This document shows, one piece after another, positions 28,849 to 38,408 of a stretch of DNA of 64,000 nt. Position 1 is the first letter of the stretch; the number at the start of each line of letters is the position of its first letter. The stretch covers positions 4,165,001 through 4,229,000 of the forward strand of contig NZ_CP144906.1 in the NCBI RefSeq assembly GCF_036699995.1. The letters are read 5' to 3'. The notes under the pieces are model-generated. The model did not search any database. It saw nothing but the letters and a program-made list of their open reading frames with translations, and had not been told where the DNA came from. The translations under genes and the position numbers were made by a program. The stretch is from Clostridium beijerinckii. GTDB lineage: Bacteria > Bacillota > Clostridia > Clostridiales > Clostridiaceae.

Positions 28849-29218
28849 AACTCTCTCTCCTTTTTATAATGTCCAATTCACACAAACTAATAGGGTACCT
28901 CTTTAGAACAACTCCTTTTATAGTCCCATATTTATAGTAGCACTGTCCATTTGATTGTTAAAGATGCCCTTTTTATCATATATCTTCAATGATAATCAGT
29001 ACATTGTCTATAAAAAAACTTTTAACCCTTATAACAAAAAGTCAAAAAATATAGATTGTACTGCAATCATTTCATGTTTTTCATATAATATTCCAACATT
29101 GCCACATAATATTCTAAACTATATGATATAATAATTAATCAAAGTTATTTATTCTATGAAACAAAATATAATTATATCGAAGTACTAAAACAATTATGTT
29201 TTTAAAAGGAGCTTAAAA
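28849..29218 (+). promoter_or_regulatory. Intergenic with promoter of the CPBP protease gene
   Basis: A good sigma-A-like promoter is seen on the plus strand: TTGCCA at 29099-29104, 17 bases, TATGAT at 29122-29127. The transcript would have a leader of about 85 bases. The rest of the spacer holds no ORF or hairpin of note. Confidence 0.5.
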
Positions 29219-30022
29219 ATGAAATACGAAAAAACATTCCTATCAATCACTTTTTTATTAACTTACTTTATAAGTATAATACTTTTACCGAAAGGTTTTA
29301 TCGGAGCCTTAACTATTATAATGGTTATTCCAGCTTTCGCTGCTATAATTTCAATATTGATGGAATCAAGGTCATTAAAAGTATTACTAAATCCCTTTAC
29401 TTACAAAATCACATTGAAGGGCTTAATTTTCGCTATTGCATTTCCATTAATTGTGATCTTTCTATGCGGGTCATCTGCATATTTAACTAAACAAGGTGTA
29501 TTATCAGAAAATATATCGTACATATTTCTCGATGCTATAAAGATTACTTTGATCTCGTTAACACTTTTTATAGCAGGATTATTTGAAGAGTATGGTTGGA
29601 GAGGTTACCTTTTACCTCGACTCTTAAAAAGATACAGTATTAAAAGAACTAATTTTATAATGGGTATTATTTGGTCATTATACTATGTTCCCGCATTCTT
29701 TATTCTAAATATGCATTTTGGCTTACCTAAAGCCGTTACATATGTAGTTTTGCAATGTGCAGCTATTTTTGCGTTAAACTACTCCTTTACTTATCTTTAT
29801 ACAATGTCACCAAATGTACTTCTACCAAGTATAATGCACATATTATGGAATAATATAAACATAGCCACACTTGGCTACTCTTATAATAATGTTTCTTATG
29901 GATTTGTTATTGGCAATGTAAAAATTATTAATGGGGAAGGATTATTAGGGTTGATTTTTTTAAGCTTATTTGCTATTTACGCTCACAGAAAATTTTCCAA
30001 TCATCCAAGTTTAAATATATAG
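29219..30022 (+). CDS. CPBP (CAAX/ABI) family intramembrane metalloprotease
   Basis: 267 residues, about eight hydrophobic helices. The family motifs are present: EEYGWRGYLLPRL (EExxxR), FILNMHFG with its His, and the HILWNN H-x3-N motif that completes the metal site. GGAG precedes the ATG. CPBP proteases act within the membrane; bacterial members are tied to bacteriocin self-immunity or membrane signalling, but no bacteriocin gene is adjacent here. Single gene. Confidence 0.85.
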   Translation: MKYEKTFLSITFLLTYFISIILLPKGFIGALTIIMVIPAFAAIISILMESRSLKVLLNPFTYKITLKGLIFAIAFPLIVIFLCGSSAYLTKQGVLSENISYIFLDAIKITLISLTLFIAGLFEEYGWRGYLLPRLLKRYSIKRTNFIMGIIWSLYYVPAFFILNMHFGLPKAVTYVVLQCAAIFALNYSFTYLYTMSPNVLLPSIMHILWNNINIATLGYSYNNVSYGFVIGNVKIINGEGLLGLIFLSLFAIYAHRKFSNHPSLNI

Positions 30023-30056
30023 ATATCTAAAATTAGCTTAATCATAGTATACCACT

Positions 30057-30089
<33 letters not shown>

Positions 30090-30194
30090 AGTATAACTCC
30101 ATACTATGATATCATTACAGACTATCGCATATATGGTTTCGTTCTTTAAAACTCTATCCTAATATTTCTAGTTTTAAATCTAATTTTCTTAAAG

Positions 30195-30235
30195 AATTAA
30201 AGATAGGCCGAGCCACGCTCTACCTATCTTTAATT
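30195..30235 (-). terminator. Bidirectional terminator between CPBP and fabF genes
   Basis: A 13-base perfect inverted repeat (AATTAAAGATAGG and complement) with a 15-base loop. T-rich sequence follows on the plus strand; it lies 195 bases past the fabF stop. Confidence 0.65.
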
Positions 30236-30430
30236 TTGTTTTTCAGATTATTATGTTTGAATTGTTTTGCTTATGTCTACATTATCATATTATAACAAAA
30301 TAATCCATATTTTCTTATACATTTGTAAAATCTCACAAAAATAAGGAACCTTCAACAATTTTAATATAAAAGTCGTTTCTAGAGCTTCTTTGAATAAAAT
30401 AAACTAGCTTAACTCGTTATATCATTTAAA

Positions 30431-31666
30431 CTAATTAAATGCTTTTAAAACCAAAGTTGCATTGTGTCCTCCAAAACCAAATGAATTACTCAAAGCATAA
30501 GTAAATTCGAAATTCTTTCCTTCATTAGGTACATAGTTTAAATCACAATCCGGATCTTGATTTTTGTAATTTATTGTTGGAGGGATGAATCCCTCTCTTA
30601 GCGCACATGCTGTTATAATCGCCTCTATAGCACCCGAAGCCCCCAAAAGATGACCCGTCATTGATTTTGTTGAGCTTATAGCAAGCTCATACGCATGTTT
30701 CCCAAAAACAGATTTTACAGCCATAGTTTCATTTTTGTCATTTGCTTTTGTTGATGTTCCATGAGCGTTTATATATCCTATATCAGAAGGTGTAATCTTT
30801 GCATCTTCAAGCGCAATTTTCATACATCTTGCAGCTCCCTCCCCTTCTTCAGCCGGAGCAGTTATATGGAATGCATCATTAGTACATCCATATCCAACTA
30901 TTTCGGCAATTATATTAGCTCCTCTATTTAAAGCATGCTCATATTCTTCAAGTATAAGCACACCTGAACCTTCTCCAAGTACAAATCCATTTCTTTCTGA
31001 ATCAAACGGCCTAGATGCAGTAGCCGGATCATGATTTGTTGTCATAGCTTTAATTGCACAAAAACCAGATAAAGTTAGTTTCGTTACACAAGCCTCTGCT
31101 CCACCAGCAATCATTATATCTGCATCATTTCTTTGAATTACTTTGAATGCGTTCCCAACTGCATTTGTTGAAGTTGCACACGCTGTAACAGTACATTCAT
31201 TATAACCTTTAGCTCCAAATTTTATAGCAACGAGTCCTGAAGCCATATTAGCTATCATCATTGGTACCAAAAATGGACTCACTCTTCGAGGACCTCTCTC
31301 TTTCAATTCATCATACTGACTTTCTAGGGTTCCAATTCCTCCTATGCCGCTGCCAATTATTACTCCCATACGTTCTTTATTTATTTTTTCCAAATTAAGC
31401 GCTGAATCTTCCACGGCCATTTGAGCTGATGCCAGAGCAAATTGTGCAAATCTATCCATTCTTTTAACTTCTTTTTTATCGACAAATCTACTTGGATCAA
31501 AATCTTTTACTTGAGATGCAACTTTAGTAGGTAGATCAGAAACATCTATTCCCTCAATCATACTAATTCCAGACTTTCCAGCCTTTATTGACTTCCAAAG
31601 TTCATCTGCTCCAATTCCAAGTGATGTAACTGCTCCAATCCCTGTAATAACTACTCTTCTACTCAT
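30431..31666 (-). CDS. fabF: 3-oxoacyl-[ACP] synthase II (FabF/KASII)
   Basis: 411 residues from the ATG at 31666, which follows AGGAGG; the longer frame from 31693 is rejected. Thiolase-fold condensing enzyme with catalytic Cys in TVTACATSTNAVG and two His in INAHGTSTKANDK and MTGHLLGASGAIE. It elongates fatty acids by condensing acyl-enzyme with malonyl-ACP. It is not in a fab operon here and has its own terminator, so it is probably a second copy beside the main fab cluster. That cluster is outside the window. Confidence 0.93.
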   Translation of the reverse strand: MSRRVVITGIGAVTSLGIGADELWKSIKAGKSGISMIEGIDVSDLPTKVASQVKDFDPSRFVDKKEVKRMDRFAQFALASAQMAVEDSALNLEKINKERMGVIIGSGIGGIGTLESQYDELKERGPRRVSPFLVPMMIANMASGLVAIKFGAKGYNECTVTACATSTNAVGNAFKVIQRNDADIMIAGGAEACVTKLTLSGFCAIKAMTTNHDPATASRPFDSERNGFVLGEGSGVLILEEYEHALNRGANIIAEIVGYGCTNDAFHITAPAEEGEGAARCMKIALEDAKITPSDIGYINAHGTSTKANDKNETMAVKSVFGKHAYELAISSTKSMTGHLLGASGAIEAIITACALREGFIPPTINYKNQDPDCDLNYVPNEGKNFEFTYALSNSFGFGGHNATLVLKAFN

Positions 31667-31970
31667 ACTTAACCTCCTACTTTCTGTAACCAATACAGCA
31701 TAATTCTTTCTAATTTACAAAGTATTTACTTTATAACTTTTAATCGATATAATAAATCTAAACAATTTAATATCGTCTTTCAATATGATTTTATATGTAA
31801 ATTGTTAATTAAAATGAACAGATATTGCTTTTTTAATGTCCGATATATTTCCAAAATGAATAAATTAATATATTTAATTTTGTTCAGCATCAAATATATT
31901 ATATAAAATTATTACCTTACTATCTTTCGTTTATCTCAATAACTATTTTTTTGGAAAAGGTGTTTAAAAT
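31667..31970. other. Divergent promoter region of fabF and the AraC-type gene
   Basis: AT-rich, no ORF. No clear FapR-like palindrome or operator was recognised. Confidence 0.4.
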
Positions 31971-32864
31971 ATGAAAGACTTAAAAGAAACTATTATTGAA
32001 ACTGTAGATTATATTGAAAATAACCTCTATAATAAGATTTCTTTGGCTGATATCTCACTACATACAGGGATATCAAAATATTATCTACACAGAATCTTTA
32101 AATCTTTAACCGGCGAATCTATTATGGAATATGTTCAAGGTCGAAAATTAACATCTAGCCTTAATGAATTAATTAATACAACTATGCGAATTATTGATAT
32201 TGCTCTTGAGTACGGTTTTGATTATGAACAATCCTATATTAGAGCATTTAAAAAATGCTTTGGACATACACCTCTTAAAATCAGATCTGATAAAATTTCT
32301 TTGAGTTTAATACTTAAAGAAAAAATTAATTGTAATGATATCTTATCCATAGGTAATTCTATTACATATAATCCTCAATTTGTCTTTAAACAAAAATTCA
32401 ATTTGATTGGAATAAAGCATAAGATATTAAGTAAATCTGGTGATAAAAGCGCAAATTCATATGGACGAGATTTCTTCTATAATCATAAGCATAAAATTAA
32501 TAATTTGATAAACCCACACGAATACTTTGGTTTTACAGATTGGGGTAGTGATGACTTCATATATTACATTCCAAGTGTCCAAGTTTCCGATATAAATACT
32601 ATACCCGAAGGAATGATTAGTATTTCTATACCGGCTCATAAATATGTAGTGTTTCGTTTTGTTGGTTTCTTTCGCCCTGACGATCTTAATGGAAGACATT
32701 TAGGCCGTTTATTAGTTCAGCTATATAGAAAATGGATTTTTAAATCTGGCTATAAATTTGCTGCCACCTTCAGGTTTGAATATATAGACAATTCAAGATC
32801 CAAAGACAATTACTGTGAACTATACGTATATCAGCCAATAGAAGATCTAAAAAGAGAAAACTAG
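31971..32864 (+). CDS. AraC-family regulator with GyrI-like effector domain
   Basis: Residues 1-105 hold two helix-turn-helix motifs of the AraC type (SLADISLHTGISKYYLHRIFK; RIIDIALEYGFDYEQSYIRAFKKCFG). The remainder (about 130-297) is a GyrI/Rob-like small-molecule binding domain (KFNLIGIKHKI, then SIPAHKYVVFRFVG). This is the Rob/SoxS-like order with the DNA-binding part first. It probably responds to hydrophobic or toxic compounds. The stop codon lies inside the stem of the terminator. The following gene at 32988 could be a target but is past that terminator. Confidence 0.88.
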   Translation: MKDLKETIIETVDYIENNLYNKISLADISLHTGISKYYLHRIFKSLTGESIMEYVQGRKLTSSLNELINTTMRIIDIALEYGFDYEQSYIRAFKKCFGHTPLKIRSDKISLSLILKEKINCNDILSIGNSITYNPQFVFKQKFNLIGIKHKILSKSGDKSANSYGRDFFYNHKHKINNLINPHEYFGFTDWGSDDFIYYIPSVQVSDINTIPEGMISISIPAHKYVVFRFVGFFRPDDLNGRHLGRLLVQLYRKWIFKSGYKFAATFRFEYIDNSRSKDNYCELYVYQPIEDLKREN

Positions 32865-32909
32865 ACTCGCATTTACTAATTTAAATTAATAAATACGAGT
32901 CTAGTTTTC
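32856..32909 (+). terminator. Terminator overlapping the AraC-type stop codon
   Basis: GAAAACTAGACTCG pairs with CGAGTCTAGTTTTC around a 26-base AT-rich loop with further pairing inside. The stem includes the TAG stop. Confidence 0.85.
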
Positions 32910-32987
32910 TTAGCTTCTGAATATCATATATTAACAATATAATTAACTTTTATAATTATAATTGAAAAATTATAAGGGAGAAATTTT

Positions 32988-33641
32988 ATGGTATTATTTT
33001 TGTTATTAGTTTGTGGATTTTGTTGGTCGATTGTTTATGTAAAATTAATTCATTTAGGTTTTAGATATAAATCTTGCGGAATTCCATTTATTGCGTTAGC
33101 TCTTAATTTTGCTTGGGAAAGTGTCAATTCTTATTTTGATTTAAAAGGTAATATATTAAATATTACAACTTATATCACTTTAATTTGGCTATGCTTAGAC
33201 ATTTTAGTCGTCTTAACTTACCTATTATATGGGAAGCGCTATTTCCCAAAACATACAAATAAAGAATACTTCTGGCCATGGACTTTGATTATATTTATAA
33301 TGTCTTTTGTTATCCAATATTTCTTTATCATAGAATTTGGTGATTTAGCTAAATTCTATTCCGCTTTTATTCAAAACCTCATAATGTCTATATCATTCAT
33401 AATAATGTTTGTCGGTAGACCCGATATAAAGGGGCAAAGTTTAACTATAGCTATTAATAAGTGTATTGGTACCTTAGCAACTACAATCTCATCTAGCATT
33501 ATTTTGCATAGCGGATTAATCATTACTTTAGGAATTTTCTGTTTTATATTTGATACTGCATATATATACTTTTTAAGTCATGTAAAACGATTGCATTCTG
33601 ATTTTCTTAAATCATCTGCAAAAATAATTTCTAAATCATAA
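32988..33641 (+). CDS. Seven-helix membrane protein resembling transmembrane terpene cyclases
   Basis: 217 residues with seven hydrophobic helices and short loops. The second helix has ALNFAWESVNS and the last has CFIFDTAYIYFL. In the fungal Pyr4/PaxB family of transmembrane terpene cyclases, a Glu in an N-A-W-E motif and an Asp near the last helix are essential, and bacterial relatives of unknown role exist. The match is by motif and layout only. GGGAG precedes the ATG. A terminator follows at once, so it is a single gene. No prenyl-transfer gene is next to it. Confidence 0.5.
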   Translation: MVLFLLLVCGFCWSIVYVKLIHLGFRYKSCGIPFIALALNFAWESVNSYFDLKGNILNITTYITLIWLCLDILVVLTYLLYGKRYFPKHTNKEYFWPWTLIIFIMSFVIQYFFIIEFGDLAKFYSAFIQNLIMSISFIIMFVGRPDIKGQSLTIAINKCIGTLATTISSSIILHSGLIITLGIFCFIFDTAYIYFLSHVKRLHSDFLKSSAKIISKS

Positions 33642-33648
33642 TTCAATA

Positions 33649-33684
33649 AAAGATAAAGGCACCATTAGCGGTGTCTTTATCTTT
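33649..33684 (+). terminator. Terminator after the seven-helix protein gene
   Basis: AAAGATAAAGGCACC at 33649-33663 pairs perfectly with the complement at 33670-33684, six-base loop. Confidence 0.85.
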
Positions 33685-33833
33685 CATTAAATTAGTAATA
33701 CTAAAATGTAAAACCTCAATTACAATATGCATAATTTTATTAGCAATTTATTGCTGTAATATAAAACGATTCTAATATATAAATTTATGCACCTTGTTCC
33801 TTTAACCTCTTTCACAAAATCAATTCTAATCTA

Positions 33834-35867
33834 CTACCAAATTTGTATTCTATCTTCCGGCTTAATATACATCTTATCATTCTCTTTAATTCCATATGTT
33901 TTATAGAATTCATCAAATTGTGCCAATACTATATTATTTCTCACTTTATTTGGTGAATGTACATCATATTGAAGCTTATAATCCTCATATTCTTTTGTGC
34001 CAATTTCACGCCAAATAGTAGAATTACTTTCAAAGAATGCCTTATAATCTGGATTAGGCATTTTCTTTAAAATATCTAAAGTGCAAGCCACTCCGCCTAT
34101 ATCAGCTATATTTTCCCCCACAGTAAGATCTCCATTTACATTTTTACCATCATCTACTTTGACAGTATTGTAAAATTGTCTAACTTTATTAGTCTTTTCT
34201 TCAAACTTTTTATAATCATCTGCGCTCCACCAATTATTTAAATTTCCATCTGCATCAAATTTCGCTCCAGTATTATCAAATGCATGACTTATTTCATGAC
34301 CTATAATTGCACCTATTGCACCTAAGTTTTTTTCCTTACTAGAATTCGCATCATAAAACTCACCTTGTAATATTCCAGCTGGAACTGTTATTGTATTAGC
34401 TGATGGATTATAAAAGGCATTAATTGTTTGTGGTGTACATGCAAATTTTGATTTATCAACAGATTGATTTAGCTTGCTTATTGAATTTTCATACGCAAAC
34501 TTACCTAAGTTCTGAATATTTTCCCAAAGAGATCCCCCGTTTTCATACGATCTTATTTCCAAACCTGAATAATCTTCCCACTTTTCTGGATATCCAATTT
34601 GCACATTAAGTTTGTCCAATTTTTCAATAGCTTTTTCCTTAGTATTGCTGCCCATCCAATCAAGATTATTTATTCTCTTTTTATAAGTTTCTATTATTTC
34701 ATTAGTCATATCTTTAACATTTTCTTTAACCTTATCTGAGAAATATTTTTTAATATAAATCTTACCAAAGGGCTCCCCTAATGCAGAATTAACCATATTA
34801 ATAGCTTTTTCATCTCTAGAAATATCTCCTTGTGACCCTAAGAGTGCATTTCTAAAGTCAGTTGCAGCCTTTTCAAAATCTTCTCCCAAATACTGTGACG
34901 CTCTAGCTATATTCTTAATTTCAATATAATCTTTTATCATTTGCAAGTTTTCTTGTTTGTATACATCATTTAAAGCCTGAAACCATTTCGGCTGTGTCAA
35001 AATTATTTTATTTGCATTATCTACTTTAAAATTTTTCATAATTGTCTTTATTCTTAGGTTTGGTGCCAAAGAATCAAGCTGATCTAGAGTATACACATTA
35101 TACTGTTCATCTATAGAATTATTATTTTTTGATGTTTCTTCTTTCCCCTTTATTGATGATGCTATTGTACTTTCAAATTTAAACAAGTTGTCCACTTTAA
35201 TTTTAGCTTGTTCTTTTGTATACCCGCTTAATGTTAAAACTGTATTATAATAATTTTCTGCCAAGCTTTTAATTCTTGCGCTATTTTCCGTTGGCTTTAC
35301 ATATTCATCTGAATTTCCTAAACTAAGAGGTGTTGGTTCTATATAAAGAGCATTTTTTGTTGCATCTTTTAAATCTACAGAGCAAGAAAATTCTATTAAA
35401 GGACTTTCAACTTTTGATTCAGGTGTAAACACCGAAAGATCATCTATTGTTTTAATATTTCTCAATTCTTCCAACATTTCTTTTATCGGTTCAATTCCTT
35501 GCTTATTCCTTGCATCAATATTTAAAGTATTTTTGTATAAATTAATTATCTTCTTTTCATCACTATTCTCTGCGTAATTTTTTTCATTAGCTAACAAATC
35601 ATTTATTATTTGCTTTTTTTGTTCTGTTAACACCTTGCTAGTTTCCATAAATGTTGAATTAGATGTTTTACCAATATCAATTTTAGCTGTATTTAACCAT
35701 TCCCTATTCACTGATGAATAAAAATCATCTTGCATTCTTAATGAACTAGGCACGATTGCGCTATTTATATCAGCTGATTCTGCTGCTTTTGCATAAGTTC
35801 CCTGACACAGTAAAAATGAAAATATTAATATACTTGCTACGACTCCTTTTATTTTTATTTTCCCCAT
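33834..35867 (-). CDS. pepO: M13 (neprilysin/PepO-type) zinc metallopeptidase, secreted
   Basis: 677 residues. Signal peptide (about 1-28), M13 N-terminal domain (DDFYSSVNREWLNTAKI), and the zinc site HEISH near residue 524 (AIIGHEISHAFDNTGAKFD) with the second Glu in GENIADIGGV. The ending CxxW box is replaced by EDRIQIW without Cys, as in other bacterial forms. It cleaves peptides outside the cell. GGGA precedes the ATG. It could supply peptides to the Opp system. Single gene. Confidence 0.92.
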   Translation of the reverse strand: MGKIKIKGVVASILIFSFLLCQGTYAKAAESADINSAIVPSSLRMQDDFYSSVNREWLNTAKIDIGKTSNSTFMETSKVLTEQKKQIINDLLANEKNYAENSDEKKIINLYKNTLNIDARNKQGIEPIKEMLEELRNIKTIDDLSVFTPESKVESPLIEFSCSVDLKDATKNALYIEPTPLSLGNSDEYVKPTENSARIKSLAENYYNTVLTLSGYTKEQAKIKVDNLFKFESTIASSIKGKEETSKNNNSIDEQYNVYTLDQLDSLAPNLRIKTIMKNFKVDNANKIILTQPKWFQALNDVYKQENLQMIKDYIEIKNIARASQYLGEDFEKAATDFRNALLGSQGDISRDEKAINMVNSALGEPFGKIYIKKYFSDKVKENVKDMTNEIIETYKKRINNLDWMGSNTKEKAIEKLDKLNVQIGYPEKWEDYSGLEIRSYENGGSLWENIQNLGKFAYENSISKLNQSVDKSKFACTPQTINAFYNPSANTITVPAGILQGEFYDANSSKEKNLGAIGAIIGHEISHAFDNTGAKFDADGNLNNWWSADDYKKFEEKTNKVRQFYNTVKVDDGKNVNGDLTVGENIADIGGVACTLDILKKMPNPDYKAFFESNSTIWREIGTKEYEDYKLQYDVHSPNKVRNNIVLAQFDEFYKTYGIKENDKMYIKPEDRIQIW

Positions 35868-36176
35868 CTAAAATCCCTCTTCTCCCATTTTGATAATTTT
35901 TCCAATTCAGATTAATTATACATCTTATTTATTTTTTTACAATTCTAAAAAGCTTAATTTAACCTTAAATAAATTTATAGCTTTAATTCTTGAGAACAAG
36001 ATGAAAGGCAGCTCTGTTTATTAATATTTCTGCACTTCTGCCTTATGGAACGCATGTGAGAAAAGTTTGGCAAGCGAATAAGATTTCTTTTTTATTCTTT
36101 TTAAAATACCAAAACTATTCAACTGACCTTTTAAGCTATCCACAGATTTTAATGGAATATAAATTCCTAAGGAATA
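35868..36176. other. Upstream region of the M13 peptidase gene
   Basis: AT-rich, with no supportable ORF. Contains the presumed peptidase promoter; nothing specific recognised. Confidence 0.4.
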
Positions 36177-36224
36177 AAAAAACAGCACTCAGATATATGG
36201 AAATATCTAAAAGCACTGTTTTAA
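36177..36224 (-). terminator. Terminator after the HlyC/CorC gene
   Basis: Imperfect stem AAAACAG...CTGTTTT with inner AGATAT/ATATCT, and TTTTTTT on the minus strand directly past the stop at 36226. Confidence 0.8.
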
Positions 36225-36225
36225 A

Positions 36226-37518
36226 TTATTCACTTAAATTTTTGATTAATACTTGATTTATTCTTTTTCTATCGCATTTTAAAATTATAAATTCATACTT
36301 GTCATAATTTATCTTTTCTTTAGGTTTTGGATATGACTTCAATTGAGAGTAAATCCATCCACCAATAGTATCAATATTTTCAGCTTCAATATTAGTATCT
36401 AAGAGTTCGTTGATATCTCCGATTAAAACTTTACCATCAACTACATAGCTACCATTATCAGTCTCTCTTATTTCCTCTTCTCCGTCATCATCAAATTCAT
36501 CTTGAATTTCACCAACAATTTCTTCTAAAATATCTTCGGTAGTCACAAGCCCTGCTGTACCACCAAACTCATCTATAATTATTGCCATTTGAGCTTTTTC
36601 CTTTTTAAAAGTTTTAAACAATTCACTAATTGATAATGATTCAGGAACAAATTTAATTTCTCTAATAATTCCTTCTATGTTATCGCTGCCTTCAAATTTA
36701 AGTTTATATAAGTCCTTAATATGTATGAATCCAATTACATTATCTTTACTATCTCTACATACAGGATATCTAGTCAGTTGTTCTTCTAAAGCATAATTTA
36801 TAATTTCATCAAAAGTATCTTCAATAAAAATACATGCCATATCAGTACGCGGTATCATAATATCTCTTACTGTTTTTTCTGAAAAGTCAAATATGTTATC
36901 TACAAAAGTTAACTCTGTTTGATCTATTAATCCATGTTTATAGCTATCTTCAACTAAAAGCTTTATTTCCTCATCCGTATGAGCTGCTTCTTGTTCATCA
37001 ATTTGTGAAATTCCAAATATCTTTAAAACCAAATTAGTACTATGGTTAAAAGTCCACATTATCGGATAAGTCAATCTATAAAAAGCTATAAGCGGCAAAG
37101 CTGTATACATTGCTATATTTTCCGTGTTTATAATTGCCAATGATTTAGGCGCCAATTCGCCAAGTACAATATGAAGACCAGTTATAATTGAAAATCCTAA
37201 AACCACTGAAATTGAATGCAATGTTATTTCAGGCAAATTAAATAGATTTATTAAAGGTCTTAACATCTCTGCAAATGCAGGCTCTCCAACCCAACCAAGT
37301 CCTAATGATGCTAACGTTATTCCTAATTGACATGCAGATAAATATGAGTTCAAATCTTTAACAACTTTTAATGTATGCTTTGCATTTCTGTTTCCTTCCA
37401 TTGCCAATGTTTCTATCCTTGACTTTCTTACCTTTACCATTGCAAATTCTGTTGCTACAAAAAAACCATTCATAAATACAAGCAAAATTACAATAATAAC
37501 ATTTAATATTATAATCAT
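36226..37518 (-). CDS. HlyC/CorC-family (CNNM/DUF21) membrane protein with CBS pair
   Basis: 430 residues: DUF21/CNNM domain with four helices (about 1-190, including TGLHIVLGELAPKSLAI), two CBS domains (about 210-335, MIPRTDMACIFIEDTF; EFGGTAGLVTTEDILEEIVG) and a C-terminal CorC_HlyC transporter-associated domain. Members export magnesium or cobalt, or maintain cation balance. GGGAGGG lies before the ATG. Single gene. Confidence 0.9.
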   Translation of the reverse strand: MIIILNVIIVILLVFMNGFFVATEFAMVKVRKSRIETLAMEGNRNAKHTLKVVKDLNSYLSACQLGITLASLGLGWVGEPAFAEMLRPLINLFNLPEITLHSISVVLGFSIITGLHIVLGELAPKSLAIINTENIAMYTALPLIAFYRLTYPIMWTFNHSTNLVLKIFGISQIDEQEAAHTDEEIKLLVEDSYKHGLIDQTELTFVDNIFDFSEKTVRDIMIPRTDMACIFIEDTFDEIINYALEEQLTRYPVCRDSKDNVIGFIHIKDLYKLKFEGSDNIEGIIREIKFVPESLSISELFKTFKKEKAQMAIIIDEFGGTAGLVTTEDILEEIVGEIQDEFDDDGEEEIRETDNGSYVVDGKVLIGDINELLDTNIEAENIDTIGGWIYSQLKSYPKPKEKINYDKYEFIILKCDRKRINQVLIKNLSE

Positions 37519-37765
37519 ATATTGATAATTTCCCTCCCAAGTTATTGTATGTATACTACTATATAATACTATTTTAAATACTAATTAACATTATAACATA
37601 TATTGTTTAATAAGTTAGAGTATAAACAATTAATAATTCATTTTATTTTATATTCTCCATTCTCCAATTAATTAAACCCTACTATTTTTCTTACTAAAAC
37701 AAAATCTGTATACACTTATGAGGAATGACTTTTTATCAAGTTTGTCCATTTAAGTTCATTTTTAT

Positions 37766-37924
37766 CTACTCTTTATCTATACTTTCAACATCTGTTTTCA
37801 TAGCTTCAACTATATAGATATCCAACTTCTGACTCAACTTTAAAATTTTATTATAGTCCAGCCTTTCACTAATTATTTTATTTAATTCATCCCTTAATTC
37901 TTCAATTTCTTTCTTTTTATCCAT
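37766..37924 (-). CDS. Spo0E-like aspartyl-phosphate phosphatase, 52 aa
   Basis: A short gene with GGAGGTGGGGT before the ATG. The product has the Spo0E-family form: helix 1 (KEIEELRDELNKII), a turn (SERLDYNK), and helix 2 with the signature SQKLD (Ser31-Asp35). In the family this motif removes phosphate from Spo0A~P and so delays sporulation. It is read away from a small XRE regulator with about 135 bases between them. The family assignment rests on this motif and size. Confidence 0.8.
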   Translation of the reverse strand: MDKKKEIEELRDELNKIISERLDYNKILKLSQKLDIYIVEAMKTDVESIDKE

Positions 37925-38018
37925 ACCCCACCTCCAATAAAATACTTTTTAGCTATATATTGTATTTAATACCATTAGTAATTACATTATATAACAAATA
38001 TTGTTTACTACCAGGAAA

Positions 38019-38038
38019 CTTTCGACTTTTTTCGAAAG
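38019..38038. promoter_or_regulatory. Candidate operator between the Spo0E-like and XRE genes
   Basis: CTTTCGA and TCGAAAG are separated by six bases, a perfect 7-base inverted repeat 22 bases before the XRE gene start. It is a likely site for that regulator (autoregulation) and possibly for control of the Spo0E-like gene. Confidence 0.5.
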
Positions 38039-38059
38039 CGATAGAATGAGGTGATAAGT

Positions 38060-38275
38060 ATGTTAAAGAGAAAAAGAAGGGAATTAAATTTAACTCAGTC
38101 GAAATTGGCAAAAAAATTAGGAATTAGCAAAAGTTATTTATCTAAGTTAGAAAAACATCCTTCCACTTGCAATCCTAATATTAATTTTATTTTAAAATTA
38201 TCAAAAGAATTAAACCTAGATCCTACAGAAATTTTTTTATATTTTATAGAAAATAAAGATCATCTTATTAAATAA
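38060..38275 (+). CDS. Small XRE-family regulator, 71 aa
   Basis: Almost the whole protein is one helix-turn-helix domain (LNLTQSKLAKKLGISKSYLSKLE). The ATG at 38060 follows GAGGTGA; an in-frame GTG at 38051 overlaps the ribosome site. Size and single domain are like SinR/Cro-type repressors. It is divergent from the Spo0E-like gene and next to a palindrome, so it may set Spo0E-like phosphatase level and sporulation timing, which is inference. Confidence 0.85.
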   Translation: MLKRKRRELNLTQSKLAKKLGISKSYLSKLEKHPSTCNPNINFILKLSKELNLDPTEIFLYFIENKDHLIK

Positions 38276-38408
38276 AAATTATATACCATTATCACATGCA
38301 ATTCTTACATATCCTATCTAATAAATTACATTAACAAAATAGAGTATATTTTTTTTACTAAAAGACAACCTAAAACTATTAATTATATTAAGAACCTGGA
38401 GGCTTCAA

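Noticed and set aside
36056..36256. Plus-strand ORF of 66 codons
   Set aside because: Runs through the HlyC/CorC terminator and has no ribosome site.
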